This document shows positions 1 to 16,024 of a DNA stretch of 64,000 bases, piece after piece. The stretch's first letter is position 1; each line of letters begins with the position of its first letter. Position numbers and translations under genes: made by a program. This DNA comes from Malus domestica (Eukaryota; Streptophyta; Magnoliopsida; Rosales; Rosaceae): the NCBI RefSeq assembly GCF_042453785.1, contig NC_091675.1, positions 6,584,501 to 6,648,500 of the forward strand. The letters are read 5' to 3'. The notes under the pieces were generated by a model that saw nothing but the letters and a program-made list of their open reading frames with translations, made no database searches and had not been told where the DNA came from.

Positions 1-23
1 ATTGCATTATGTTATACTCGTAG

Positions 24-1771
24 ATTACGGAGTGGACAAGTACAACATTGGGACTGGTTTTGGCCATTTTGGCATTGCACTTGAAGATGTAAGTTCTTTT
101 TTTCTTAATATCGCTGTGGTTTTTCTCTCATGACAAACTACTCTTATTTGTGCGTTTTCTTGGTTTGGATTTTTAATTCATTGTCCATCTACTGAACTAT
201 AAAACCAATGAATTTTACTTACAATTATAAGCAATACTCTTCTCAGCTTTAACTTTTAAGCTGAATGAATTCATTGTCTATCTTTTTACCTTCTGCCCTT
301 CTCTTTTGTCTTTTCAACATCCCTACTCTTCAGAAGCTTTGGAGCATTATCTCTTACAATTTTCATTTCTTATCCATAATGTTTTATATGCCAATTTTTT
401 TTTTCTTTAAGTTACGCAAGTTTTTTGTAGGTAACCAAAACCGTGGAACTTATAAAGGCAAAGGGAGGGAAAGTTACCGAGGAACCTGGTCCTGCTAAAG
501 GTGGCAGCACAATAGTTGCCTCTGTTGAGGATCCCGATGGCTACACGTTTGAGCTTTTGGAGAGAGGGCCTTCACCTGAGCCCTTCCGTCAAGTGATGCT
601 TCGTGTAGGTGATCTTGACCGTGCTATTAACTTTTATAAGAAGGTGAGATGTCTTAAACGAATTTCTTTTATTTTTTAAATATTTGTTCCTGGTTCGGCT
701 TTTTATAGGTAAGCTTTCCTGAAGCTTTGACCATTGTGTTTTTTTTTTTTTAACATGAAGGCTTATGGGATGGAACTTCTCCACAAGAGAGATAATCCTG
801 AATACAAGGTAACTTCACACATGCGACCCACTGACAAATTCCCTGATAGGCTGATAGGCAGGATACCCTTGGAATAATAGAAATTGTGACGGAAACATGC
901 CATCGCAAATTTGCCATTTATGTGGCTGTTTGTGTAGGAGTGATATGGGCATGAAGACCCTTATGAATTGATGTAGTGCCCGTACATAGTGATACCACTT
1001 TGTATTTAGAGGCCATCTTTTGTGAGCTGTCTGTTCATTATTTTCACAATGCTTCTTGCTTCCTGGATTCTGGGTACATGGCAGTAGTTGTGTACTGAAG
1101 GCATCCCATAACATACCTTCTTGCTGGATTATGATTTTGAGCCTGCTACTCTACCTACCTAATAGCTGGTTCTGCTTGTTTACCAGTGTACTGTTGCCGT
1201 GTTGGGCTACGGTCCTGAAGATAAGAACGCAGTGCTTGAACTGACGTACAACTATGGGATCACAGATTATGACAAAGGAAATGGTTACGCGCAGGTATTT
1301 ACAAGATATTTTATTTCTCAAAGCACTGATATGAGCTATACCAGTCTGCTCACCAATTTCCATGTTATTATACGAAGAATACTAAATCTGCATCCCAAAT
1401 TGTAACAGATCGCAATAGGCACAGATGATGTTTACAAGACTGCAGAAGCAATCAAACTAAGTGGAGGGAAGATTATTCTTGATCCTGGGCCTTTGCCAGG
1501 CATCAACACAAAGATAACTGCTTGCCTCGACCCTGATGGCTGGAAATCGGTATGTCCTGTCCAATTTAGTTGCATTTTTTCTTAGTCGGTAGTTCTGGTA
1601 CCAATTAGAGTGCAAAATTCAGTATTGAAATAGCACATTGGTGTTATGTCATATTCGTACCTTTTATCATGAATCATTATCATATTTTAAAGCAAACGAT
1701 CCGATTTTTTTGGCCTCCCCAATTTGCAGGTCTTTGTTGATAATGCTGATTTTCTGAAGGAATTAGAGTGA
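24..1771 (+). CDS. Lactoylglutathione lyase (glyoxalase I), 3' exons only
   Basis: The enzyme isomerises the hemithioacetal of methylglyoxal and glutathione to S-lactoylglutathione, the first step of methylglyoxal detoxification. Six exons are readable: 24-88, 431-643, 761-808, 1187-1294, 1409-1549 and 1730-1771, all with GT-AG borders and a continuous frame; the stop is TGA at 1769-1771. The first exon seems to start at an acceptor (ctcgtag) at 21-23, so the N-terminus lies left of the window. Family landmarks are [51 protein letters not shown] and CLDPDGWK, which together give the two-domain (tandem VOC fold) plant form. Long two-domain versions of this kind are often plastid-targeted, but the targeting end is not visible. 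It is convergent with the next gene; the 3' ends are about 300 bases apart. Confidence 0.93.
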
Positions 1772-2065
1772 AGAAAAGCATCACCAACAGCTCAAAAATT
1801 GAGCCCGTGGAAGATTTGTAACAATTTTGACTGTACATTATCCTAACCTCGTTATCTTGAAGCAGCCATGAGAGAACATATTAAAACCAAACTTGTAGAT
1901 GCATTACTTTGTATAAGATAGTAACAGTTGTTATAAGTTCCATTCTTTCCCACCGAAACGTAGATATAGAATTGGATTCTGAGATAACTGCACGTTGATT
2001 GTTGTGAAAAACTTAACACGTTCAATTTTACATAAATCCAAATTTTAACCTTTCTTGGAATTGTG

Positions 2066-4825
2066 TTATGTTGGCATGAAATTCAACATATGACGGATCC
2101 CTTCAGTCCACATATGTTTGTCACCTTGACTTCTGCATTCAAATTCTATTGTCCTTTCAGCTGTTTTTATCCCAAAGTATGCCCTTGGTTTGCTGCCGTC
2201 TTCTCTTTCCCTGCCGGGCCAAGCTGGGATGTCACAGTAGACTCCAGAGACCACACCTGTATGCATCACAGCGTGGCATCACGGTTGACAGGATAGAAGT
2301 CAATGTAAAATGTTTGCTCTAGGTATGAGAATTTTCTTACATTTCTTCTTTTTCGTAAATGTTCCCGCCATATGCTTGCTTTTCATTTTGGCTACAACCT
2401 GTTATTATTCCATTTCTGAATAAGTATCTGGTGATGCTGTTTTAGAAATATTAGGTCTATAACTAATCAGTAAATCTTCAACTTAGAAGTTGATACTTTT
2501 TTCCAAATTTTCGTGTATCGGGTATTTTACCTGCCCATTTGAGTTAGTATTGAAAGAAACCCTCTTCCAGTGAAGAGCACCTGCATTCATAAGTTACATG
2601 ATGGTGAGTTCAACTTATCCATGAAGTTATTTAGCTGAATTCATTATTGCTGCATTAGCGTATCTTAATAATGCCGTTTGTTTACCTTTCCTCGTACGTT
2701 TAAGGAGCTCCCCACCCTTTGAGACAAAGTTCAATGCTGCATTTGATTGGTTGCCTTCACATCTCTCCTCGGCCAGAGCAACAGTTGTGCCACCATACTC
2801 CTTTTGCAGCCTCACTTTAAGTGTGGCAGCTCCGCGTAAAGCTGCGCATTGATCATAGACTGCTTTAGCTAATTCAATCAAGTTTAGCCATTGCTAATAT
2901 GTTTTAAACTAGTATGCGCTTAGCTTTATTGAGTTCTGCGTTTGATTAGCTTAAAATTTGGTTGAATATACGTTTAAAACGATGGAATTTAGTACATCTT
3001 GTAGAGTCTTAGTGTACCTGTAGCTGCTCCTGCAGTTAAGGTCATGATATCTCCATTAGTCCTTGCATTAACTGCAGAACTGACAACTGATAGAATATGA
3101 TCATGCTCAGCTCCCATTTCCTCCGCAATCTCAATGCAACGCGAAGCGACTAGAGCTGCTGCGGATGCTAGCGCAGCTGATGTTTCCGTCCTCAATTCGG
3201 ATACTGGTGTTTTCTGGTGGGCAGCTGATGTTTCAGGAAATACAGTTGAAGCTGCAATTGATGCTACAGCAGCAGCAACCCCAGCCACAGAAACAGCAGC
3301 GTGCAACTGCGCATTTTGGGTTCGGATTTCATGCTTCTTCCTCTCCTTCTGATCTTTTAACCATCTGCCCATTGTTTTCCCTCGCAAAATGCTCTTGTAT
3401 AGCTGCAGGGATACAACAATGAGGAATTGAAAAATTACGACGACAAATGATTTTCGGACACCCTCTTTCCCTCTGCCCGTATTTGCATTCTGGCATTTCG
3501 ATTGAATTAATCAAAAGAGAATCAAGGGTCATAAATAAAGAGGCCCGCGGAAATCACAATTACGCTTCAGGAATTTCATGTACATGATAAGTTGAGTGGT
3601 GCAAACTGAAGTTACCCCATGATTGAGAAATTGTTGCTGGCTGGAAAGGAAGTCTGGGTGGAGTGCTTGGTGTAGTAAAAGTAACTCCTGCACATATTAA
3701 CCGGCCTAAAACAGTAAAAGCTCCTGCCTCTGATTGTGCCCCAGTATACAATATTTAAATCGAAAAAGAAGCTTTTTGTAATCGAGTATCAGTAACTTAG
3801 CATATATGATAAAATAGTAGGTACGAAATTATAGATTTGGTTTAAAATCATGCACTCGTGCACATATACACATGATGATGATTCTGCACTCCCAAATCAA
3901 ATTTCATAAATAATACAACCTCCAAGCAAACATTCATCAATTGTACGCGTTATTTGGTCTAGCAGCACCTAAGTTTTTTCTTTGTTAGACGAGGTCATAT
4001 TTCATCAACTAAATCTCATAAACGATAGTTAATAACTATTCACAAGTTAGCCCTCAAAATTCATAGATATAAAAAACACTTAAAATCACATTTTATAGGG
4101 AAAAACTTGGAATATTAGTTGTTATTATATCCGAATACTATTAATTGTCAGAAGCATAAAACAATTATGTCGTCTACTCATATCATATTAAGTAGTGGTT
4201 ATATCAAGTGCATGTGTTATAGTACTAGACAATCATTTTTCAAGAGAGAGAGTGAGAGTACCTTCATCTCTTCACTGTCTCTTGGCGAAACTGGAGGGCT
4301 AACTCCACTGGGTAACTGCTGAAGCAGCCAAGATGTTCATAAGATCACATCTAACACAAATATAGATTATAGCATAATTTGCTAAGTATAATTAAGAAAC
4401 TAATTAACTTACAGATTCCATTAAACGCATGGCACTTCTGTCGTGTGATTCAACACCATCATCAGAACTGAACGCTGACTTGTCAAGGGTCTTGGAAGCA
4501 ACGTTCACACGTGTGTGGGAAAGAGCTTTGGAGATCTCCATGGCTGAGAGACTCCACGATCTGGCCAGAAACTCCATCGACTCCGTTGGAGTTTCTGGCG
4601 GCGGCGCCGACGACCCCTCTGTTCCGCTCACTATACCTCCATTTTCATCTATGTTCTCCAGCACGCCATGCAGTAGTCCGTTTGTTGAGCATTTCAAACT
4701 GCAGGAGCTCACTATCACCAAAACACACAGAGTTAGATTACACCAGTCATTATTTAAATAAATAAATAAATAAATATTATGAAGTTTTTGTTTTCTTACT
4801 TTTGAAGCCAAATAAATATTTTCAT
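2066..4825 (-). CDS. VAN3-binding protein / FORKED-like (DUF828 + PH_2)
   Basis: Members bind the ARF-GAP VAN3/SFC and help place PIN auxin carriers during leaf-vein patterning, acting at the trans-Golgi and plasma membrane (family knowledge). Nine exons join in phase: 4800-4825, 4413-4698, 4262-4318, 3584-3727, 3018-3402, 2686-2841, 2531-2580, 2341-2398 and 2066-2256, giving about 450 residues. The N-terminal half has the family signature [19 protein letters not shown] and a [11 protein letters not shown] segment. A long alanine-rich helix follows ([40 protein letters not shown]). The C-terminus is the PH_2 domain ([56 protein letters not shown]). The start was chosen because the ATG at 4825 is the only one found that enters exon 2 in frame; it makes a first coding exon of only 26 bases. 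The exon 4 acceptor (cagag before 3727) was set by phase. Length is in the usual 400-500 residue range. Confidence 0.88.
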
Positions 4826-5040
4826 TCAGTGATGACTCATCGGAAAAGCTCTGGTATTGGGAGCATCTCAGTTGAGCTATGAAAGCAAGAGTGAATGAAT
4901 GAGATGATGAAGAGGAGGGTGTACTATGCAGTACCTATTTAACATGGCTTAGCAAAAGTAAGTTGCATGCTTTTTTTATTGAAAAATACTTGACTTCTCA
5001 CGGCAATAAGGCTAGTAATATTTTATGGCACGGAAGTTGA
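4826..5040. promoter_or_regulatory. 5' flank of the VAN3-binding-like gene
   Basis: This is the short interval between the ATG at 4825 and the LINE remnant. The sequence just upstream of the ATG carries out-of-frame ATGs, so it is likely 5' UTR followed by promoter. No clear core motif could be assigned. Confidence 0.35.
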
Positions 5041-5360
5041 GTGGTAAAAAATAACGAGTGCAAAAAAGTGAAAATGAGAATCTTTCGTTGGATGTGCAAA
5101 CACATGATGATGAATAAGATTAAGAATGAGGATATTCGAGGTAAAGTAGGAGTGGCCGCAATTGAAGATAAGATGAGAGAAAACTGGTTAAGGTGGTTTG
5201 GCCACGTGAACCGAAGATCGACAGATGCTCTAATTAGAAGATACGACTATGAGACAGATGCTCGGGATAAAAAGGACAGAGGAAGACCTGGAAAAACTTG
5301 GAAAGAAACTTTAAAAAAAATTATAGAGCATCTGAGCTAATGAAAGATAGATAAGGTACA
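5038..5360 (+). mobile_element. LINE (non-LTR retrotransposon) 3' fragment
   Basis: An open frame of 99 residues (5041-5340) matches the extreme C-terminus of plant L1-type LINE reverse transcriptase proteins. The diagnostic run is IFRWMCKH, IKNEDIRGKVGVA, LRWFGHVNRRSTDALIRR, then GRPGKTWKETL before the stop. The reverse-transcriptase and endonuclease parts are absent, so this is a 5'-truncated dead copy, as LINE insertions usually are. No clear poly-A tail was seen. It is not a host gene. Confidence 0.75.
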
Positions 5361-7080
5361 AAACATAATGAGATAAGGCTTGATTCATGTTGTTGTTTGT
5401 GTTAGCAAGTGGCTTCAATATACATATCAATTCTCGATTTGCAATAACAAATGAATGACTCCATTACACGTTAGGAATGGACATTTCTTCCTTGCAGACA
5501 AATAGTAATTTGACGAGTGTATATCTTTTTTTTCTTTTTGTGTTACTATATGACTTCAGTAAACATGTCAATTTTGATTTGTAATTACGGATTGATGACT
5601 ATTCAGCTAAAAGAAGCCAAACAATGTTCTTATTTGTTGTGAAAAATGTTACTAATTTATTAGCAATTTTAATATTGTATTAAAAAAAAATTCAACCACT
5701 CGTAATAAAATCGACGCAGATAAAATATAAAGTGTAAAAATCATTTCCCTGCAAATTCAAATGGACACAAATAAAGCTGAATAATATTCATCTTTTGTCG
5801 CCACTTCATTATTCCTTCTCCTTTTCCTCAACTCAGTGCTTTATTATACATAAATAGGTAAAGATCCATTTTCAGAGCGGCCATTGTTCATCATTACCAG
5901 AGTTTCCTTTTGTCACCATTATCTACGTCTTAAAGTTATATACGGGGCTGACGGGCCCTTGGCAATACAGTGCCCTCTAGACTTCGAGTACAATTTATAT
6001 GATATAAATATATTATCTCATAATGTTCTGTGTAATAAAATAAAATTATATAAACGAAAATTTACGTATATTTTTATTTTATTGATATAAAACGTCAGCG
6101 GTACACACGTGTCCATTCTCCTGAATTTGTGGGATCCATGGGCCATGGCTGCCACGTCCACTAAGCCTATAATCATGAAATCTATGGAATATTCGACCAA
6201 AATATATTATGCATGAAATCTAACAAATGTGTGCCCTACGTTAAGGTTTAAAGTAAGTCTGTATAAAGCTGCTTCTTCACTTTCTCTTATATATAACTTT
6301 TCTAGTCAAAACAATAAAACCAAAACGCTTTTACTGTTTCCGAGTAGCGTAAAGGGTTCTTTCTACAAGAAATTGTTCGGTGGAACTGTCACACAAACGT
6401 AAAATACTGCAATCCACTGATATGATAACATGTAATCGATTTACTAGTTTAATACTCTTAAAGTCTAAACACACAAATCTATCATCCATTTGCATTATAA
6501 GACATGAACTAATAACAAGACGCTACCACAATCACACCCGTGTTTCATTTTTGTACTTCCACTCCAACAACCCTAGAAGGCTAGAACTTCACCATCACAG
6601 TAGTGGTGGCATAACTTAATAGTTTCAAGACCCACGCACCAAGAGCAATTGGCATCAGTTTAAGATCCAACTTGTATCATTACTTGGAGCCTAATCATGT
6701 CTCGGTTGTGACTTGTGACAGTGAGGACCAACAATTCCGAGGTCCCCCACTCCTACATCCAATAATTTATTTAAAATTCGTGATTAATTATCTAAATCCA
6801 AATAATCATACCCCCTAATCTCTCAGCCTTACGAGGCTGATACACTTGCAATTTCCGACCTATAAAAATTAAAAGTGGCAATTAACAAATACAAAGGGTT
6901 ATAGAATACCACAAGAAGTCCAGCAACAAAGAGGAGAGACAAAATTTAGCCTTGTAGAATGGATGGAGAAAAACATCTTTCAGACATTTGTATTTATGTG
7001 ATGTAAGAAAATGCATCGTAAGTTCATAACTACGATTGGCATCGGAGGAATTAGGGTTCGTTACTGCTTCAAATTATGGA
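5361..7080. other. Intergenic, AT-rich, no gene seen
   Basis: The stretch between the LINE fragment and the tail region of the casein kinase gene shows only short open frames with no family resemblance. It contains AT-rich runs (for example 5990-6085) and no RNA gene that could be recognised. Confidence 0.5.
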
Positions 7081-7882
7081 CTGCTTAAAGCTTCTAAACA
7101 CAAAGCTCGAAGGATTTAACGAACAATAGAAAGATCTCTAATACCCTCTTCAATGAGATCAAGACGCCCAATGAAGTTCTCCCATTCAAGATCTGAAGCA
7201 AAGAAAAATAAGATTAATGAGCATTTTATGTACAAATGAAACATAGCAACTCCAAAAGGGACATTTCCCTTGAGAAAAAGGTCAATGTAGTCGATACCTG
7301 AAATACTAGTTTACTCTTTTTTCCAGGTTCTGAAGGACCTGGTGAACATATCCAGGGCTTTGATCCGAAAAAGATTAAGAACAGAAAGCAACTCAATCCT
7401 GAATTGAATGAAATACATGGTCAAAACAACCTTATAACGCCGCAAAACAAAATGAAATAGTATGATCTATCTATCATCTATCAGAATAATGGAAAATACA
7501 CTTTACACATCATCCACACAACACGATATGGGCTGTCATTTTTGCCACCTATGCACGCGGAAACTCCATCCTGTGGTGTGAAGTCCAAGCACATCCTGTG
7601 TGTTCAAGTTTTGCCAGTTGAAGTTTTCACATGTGTTATGCAATCTGTCATGGGAGAAACAAGCAACCCAAACTTCATGGCATTTGCTACCGAAAGACAC
7701 ATGCTCTGAGCAATCTCCTTCAGATCTATAGCTGAATAAAAATAAAAATAAAAAATAAAAAAAACAAGGCTGAATAGCTTGAAAACTATTTATGCAGTTT
7801 GGAGCGATTATCTTTCATTTGATACACAAAACAAATGTAAAGCAAACAAAAGATAATTTCGCACGATAAAAATCCATACCTA
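7081..7882 (-). other. 3' flank of the casein kinase gene with coding-like pieces
   Basis: On the minus strand several short pieces read like protein although no gene model closes. One runs from an acceptor-like site at 7191 to a stop near 7118 (core WENFIGRLDLIEEGIRDL). Another lies at about 7310-7395 (LLSVLNLFRIKALDMFTRSF), and a third at about 7625-7735 (LKEIAQSMCLSVANAMKFG). They may be remnants of a degraded gene, alternative 3' exons of the kinase gene, or chance. No family was recognised. Confidence 0.25.
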
Positions 7883-11538
<3,656 letters not shown>

Positions 11539-12436
11539 AAAAAGCCCTAATTTCTCTGGAACTGATTGAATTCGTCGACGAGGAGAGAGAAAGATAGGGT
11601 TTTTAGGGCAAGGTTCAGATCGAATAGCAGAGACGACGATTCGGTCAAATGCGATTTGGGGATTTTCAGGGAGGGAGAGGTTGAAAAAAATAAACGAACA
11701 GGACTCGGATGGCGGCCACAGAAGAGAGAGACGGGATCTAAAAAGTGAAAGTGAAAAAGAGTTGGGCGAATATGGTAATTACGGATCTTGAAATGAGGGG
11801 TAAATTTTGGTATTTGTGAAATTTAGGGGTGGGTATTGAATTCCTGAAAGTATTGGGAAGCGCAGCTACGATGGCGGTAAAATTATTTTCAAAGTGTTGG
11901 AAATTAAAAGTCGGTTGTGGAGAATTTTTTACCCGAATAAAAAAAAGGTAAAAAGTAAAATTCGGTTCTTCTATTGGTCAAAGAAACGAACAGTTTCTCT
12001 TTTTTTTTTTAACAAAGAAAGCAAAAGGTAATTAACTTACCAAACTTTGCTTTTGTTGGAACTAATTACCATATTAATTAATTAAGAGAAAAGACAAATA
12101 AATTAGTTCAAGCCTTTGAAATATTGTATAATATTTGGTTTTTAGAATCGACGACTGACCAAAATGTTTGAATTTGGACTAACGCTTAATGTTCAAGGGA
12201 GAAATTTAGACGATAATTATGTTGTTTTCCCTAATCATGCATTGCTTAACAAGTATATTTTTTGTCCTTTAATACTTCGATCTAGTGATATTCCTCTTTA
12301 TTTGTAAGTGAGATGTCTTAAGTTTGATTATCGCCAAATGCGAATTTAAACCACATTATTGATAGCCCATTGTGAGGCTAAGCCTACTCCCTCCCCCTTA
12401 GTGTAAATAATATCGTTTGTTAAAAATAAAAAAAAA
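11539..12436. promoter_or_regulatory. Upstream region of the casein kinase gene
   Basis: This is the 5' UTR and promoter side of the minus-strand kinase gene. Sequence next to the ATG (11540-11760) is purine-rich on the plus strand with GAGA-like runs, typical of plant 5' UTRs. No gene was found. Confidence 0.4.
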
Positions 12437-12583
12437 TGTGTGATATCCACACACCCTTTTTTACTTCTCCCACACCTTTTTGGTTTTCGGTCATCGGATC
12501 GGATGAATTGAAGAATATCAACGGACATAAATTAATAAGGGGTGTGTAAGAAGTAAAAAATGGTGTGTGGATAGCACACCCCT
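12437..12583. repeat. MITE with about 45-base inverted ends (family M1)
   Basis: The left end (gtgtgatatccacacaccc) returns as an inverted copy at the right end (ggtgtgtggatagcacaccc), with a middle part containing tgaattgaagaatatcaacg. No coding sequence is present. Related copies lie at about 53264-53405 and 51010-51150. No target-site duplication could be fixed, because the borders run into A-rich sequence. Confidence 0.6.
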
Positions 12584-12932
12584 AAAAAAACAAAAAAAAC
12601 AAGTATATATTTTGGAGTTTGGTAAAGTAATTTGGTTGTTATGATGTTGTTGCCTATACTTATATCTAGTTGCATCTCATTGCATCACATAAACCTTACC
12701 CTTCACAGTGACTGTTACGGTAGCTCGCATGATAACCACAGTTAGCTTAGGTATTTTTTTTTCCTTTCCTTTTGCCCATTTCGATAGGGTTTTCTTTTGC
12801 TAACCTTATTGCTCGACCCACTTAATAGATTCAAGTTTTTTTTTGTGAGAAGTATATTCAAGTTTACGATGCAATCAATGAAAAATATGTATCAATGTAT
12901 GTACAACAACCAAAAAAGATGCATGCAATCCT

Positions 12933-15056
12933 CTATGAAATTTGCACCCATATCCCAGAACTCAGAACTCCATTGTGCACAACAAAGATCAAATAAAAAC
13001 CCGGAGGAGCAATCTCCGCCGATGGCGGCGCTACAACCTCCACCCGAAAAAATTCCGATTCCACAATTTCCAACTTCTTTATGGCCAATACCAAAAGCCT
13101 TTGGCCCATGGAAAAACCATGGGTTGTGAAAGAGAGTACATGGTCACCTTCAAATCTGATTGGTCCACCTTAGCTTTCTTCAACTTGAACTCCACCACAA
13201 TATATCCTCTGTATTTTACCATGTTGCCCTTGTAATCGGATGTTATCGCAGGTCTGTCCGAGATGAGTAAAGGATCGAAGTATGGTGGGCAAAATTTCTT
13301 GACCCGAAGTTCTGTCGGATACTTTACTCCTGTGAAATTGTAGTAGTAATTTGTGTTGCTCCCAGCCACTAATATTTTGCCATCTAGCAATACCATAAAG
13401 GTTGAACCGTACATTCGTGGTATGGTTGTCGCCTTTAGCTCTGTGAACCGTTGGGTTGTTGGGTTGTCGGGTCTAAAAATTAATGGGGTCGGGTTCGGAT
13501 CTTGTGCGAAGTTCCACCCGGATATTCCCTCTTTGGCCCCATTGACTATAAGGATATCACTTGTGGGAAGGATCAGCAGATCTCCCATAGTCCTTAGTGA
13601 TGGCGTCATCTGCTTCTGCCATGTGGATTTAGGGTCTGTTATATCAATCCTTCCACAATCTTGCAATGCAGTTACGAAAATACCCTTCTTAACTAACTTT
13701 CCCGCTCTAGGATCCGCTCCACCGCATATTATAATTTCGGCCAGGATTGCTTTCGGGTTCGGGTCACTGAGATTTATAGGTAGCAATGTCGCCGTGCCGG
13801 ATGCAGGGTAGTTTCAAGACCCACCATTAAGGATAGGAAGCTCCCGGACAATCTTATTGGTGGTCGGATTGAGTAGAATTGAACGGTTATTAGCAAAGAT
13901 TAGAATGTTGCCATCCGTGGAAAGAAAGACAAACGGGTAGAGATTATTCTGAAACAGGTAAGTGGTCTCTTGGAGAAATGGTAATGGAAATTAAACATCA
14001 TTAAAACCTCCCCCCTTAGGGATATACTCGTAATTGAACATGCGCCGGCCTCCGACCAATATGAAATTGCCATTTGGCAAGATATGTTGCGTAGAAAACC
14101 TATTTAAAATGTAAAATACTTAAAATTAGTAGTCATCAATATTCGTTTTAACTCTGCAATCAACAATTTACAGTTATTTATAAGCATATTGGATATAATT
14201 AATGAAGAATTAACAAATTAATATAACATACCATCTTGAGGCAGAAAGTGACATGGGGTGCTCCTCCCAGTCACAGGTATTGCATCCGGAGAGGTATCTC
14301 ACAGACCTCCCTCCAACAGCCCATCCACCGGTTTGCACAAGAGTGCCATTAGCTGATAATCCACCAGATGAGCACCATGTGTCTGTCAAGATCTGATTTA
14401 AACTAACAAAGACAAAAGTAAGTTACAGCAAAACAAATGGAAATATGCACAAATATTTGAACTGGTTAAATTTTTTTAACCAAAAATTGAATCGAGACAC
14501 TAATACAAACAACAGTTTAGTGCCTTTATATATTTTGTTTAGTGTTCCTCGTTCTTTTTTTTTTTCGATTTAAAGTTCGTAACCGATTCTCAAAATATTA
14601 TGTAGTTATGAAACCCTTAAACTAGTTTATACATACCTTAAGCGGCCTAATAGCTGCAGTCCCAGTGTCAAATTCCACAGCATGAGCCCAGCAATCCACT
14701 TCATAGTATTCTCCAGTTTCATCCCTCTCATCGAAAACCCGACGACAATCTCTAGGAAGCAACGAGATCTCCGATGGACCGAAACCGGCAGCGTCAAACA
14801 TAATGGCCTTGTTACTATTAGGCATGATGGTCATGTGCATGGCCGATACACCTGAATTCTCCGAAACCAATTCCCACCCACCTCTATACTCTCCCTCATC
14901 ATACTTGGCGGCTCCATTTTCTTCACCACCTCCATTGTATATAACTATGACTGGGGTTTCACGAACCCTAGAGTTTCCAAACACATTAGGGTTTGTGAGA
15001 CAGTAGGTGAAGAAGAAGAGGGAGAGAAGAGGGAGGGGTTTGAGAAAGATGGACAT
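12933..15056 (-). pseudogene. GLOX-A: glyoxal/galactose oxidase-like pseudogene
   Basis: Close relative of the intact GLOX-B at 23025-27310. Three exons are in place: 14637-15056, 14232-14392 and 12933-14099. Exon 1 encodes a signal peptide and the start of the glyoxal oxidase N-terminal domain ([15 protein letters not shown]). Exon 3 is broken. A Tyr codon of GLOX-B is TAA here (13991-13993), and an Arg codon is TGA (13814-13816). A 4-base loss near 13125-13135 shifts the frame just before the Tyr-His copper-ligand segment, so the C-terminal DUF1929 part cannot be made. The promoter-proximal half is clean, so a truncated secreted fragment could still be transcribed. Confidence 0.88.
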
Positions 15057-16024
15057 TATTTTACAGGGTGCGCAGAAAAAGGATCTTTTTGCAATGTTTT
15101 CTCTTATTTCTTGGTGCTCCTTTTATGCCTTCTAAAATTTTCCAGCTTTGAATGATTTTTTGGATGGCTTTGCCATCTTCAACTCTCTAAGTACCAGTTT
15201 TTTGGTCAGCTGAAATTCCCTTAAAAAAAAGTGGATACCAAAAAAAGCAAGCATTTGGCAAAAAAAAAAGCAACCCATGCCCATTTTTAAGTTATAAATT
15301 GAAAATGTTGTCCAAATAAAAAAGATTTAAGTTGAACATAGTAGTGTGAACTTGTAATTAAACATGACATTAAAGTAATTGATTGAATGATGAAAGATGA
15401 GTCAAGATAGTGAGACATTTATCATCATCTCTTGTTGAGATTAAATTAAGTAAAAAAAAAATTTCGGCCTAGACAATTCTTCGACAATTAATATAGTTAA
15501 CGTGTAACATGATGGAGTTAGGAAAAAAAACTGTTTGTCGTACTAAAATTTAGTTTTGAGATTACAAAATTTAACTTTAAACACATTTGGGTTGGAATCA
15601 GCTTTAGAGCTCATGGGAAGCACCAAATTAGATTTCAATTGTCACCATGTTTCGAATTATTGGGTCAAATATTTGGATATTGCAGACAAAGAAAACGTGT
15701 GACAATGATTTGGACACATAATTAATAAATTAATAACAATGATAAGGAGATGGTGTGGATTATGACAGAAACAGGCATAACATTGTTTTGTTCCATTATA
15801 CTGATTAGCCATTTATGATAAATTAATATAAGTGTTTAGTTTTTAATTCTGATTTGTTTAAGTTTTGGTGCTACATTTGTCAGATTATGATATCATCTGT
15901 CTGAATGTGTTTTGTATGTGCTGATTTGCCTATTCCTTGGCATATTCAATCAATTCTTCACTTTATATGCATCTTCCGGAGAAAATTAATCATGTATTTG
16001 ATTAAGTAATAGGTTAAATTTTAA
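15057..16024. other. GLOX-A upstream region, duplicated in copy 2
   Basis: This is the 5' flank of GLOX-A on the minus strand. It is almost collinear with 27311-28306 upstream of GLOX-B, with small differences only. It is AT-rich and has no open frame of note. Confidence 0.6.

Noticed and set aside
2063-2296. Plus-strand 77-residue frame after the glyoxalase stop
   Set aside because: Antisense of the PH_2-encoding last exon of the VAN3-binding-like gene.
13353-13811. 152-residue plus-strand frame opposite GLOX-A
   Set aside because: Antisense shadow of exon 3; the same shadow is shortened in copy 2.
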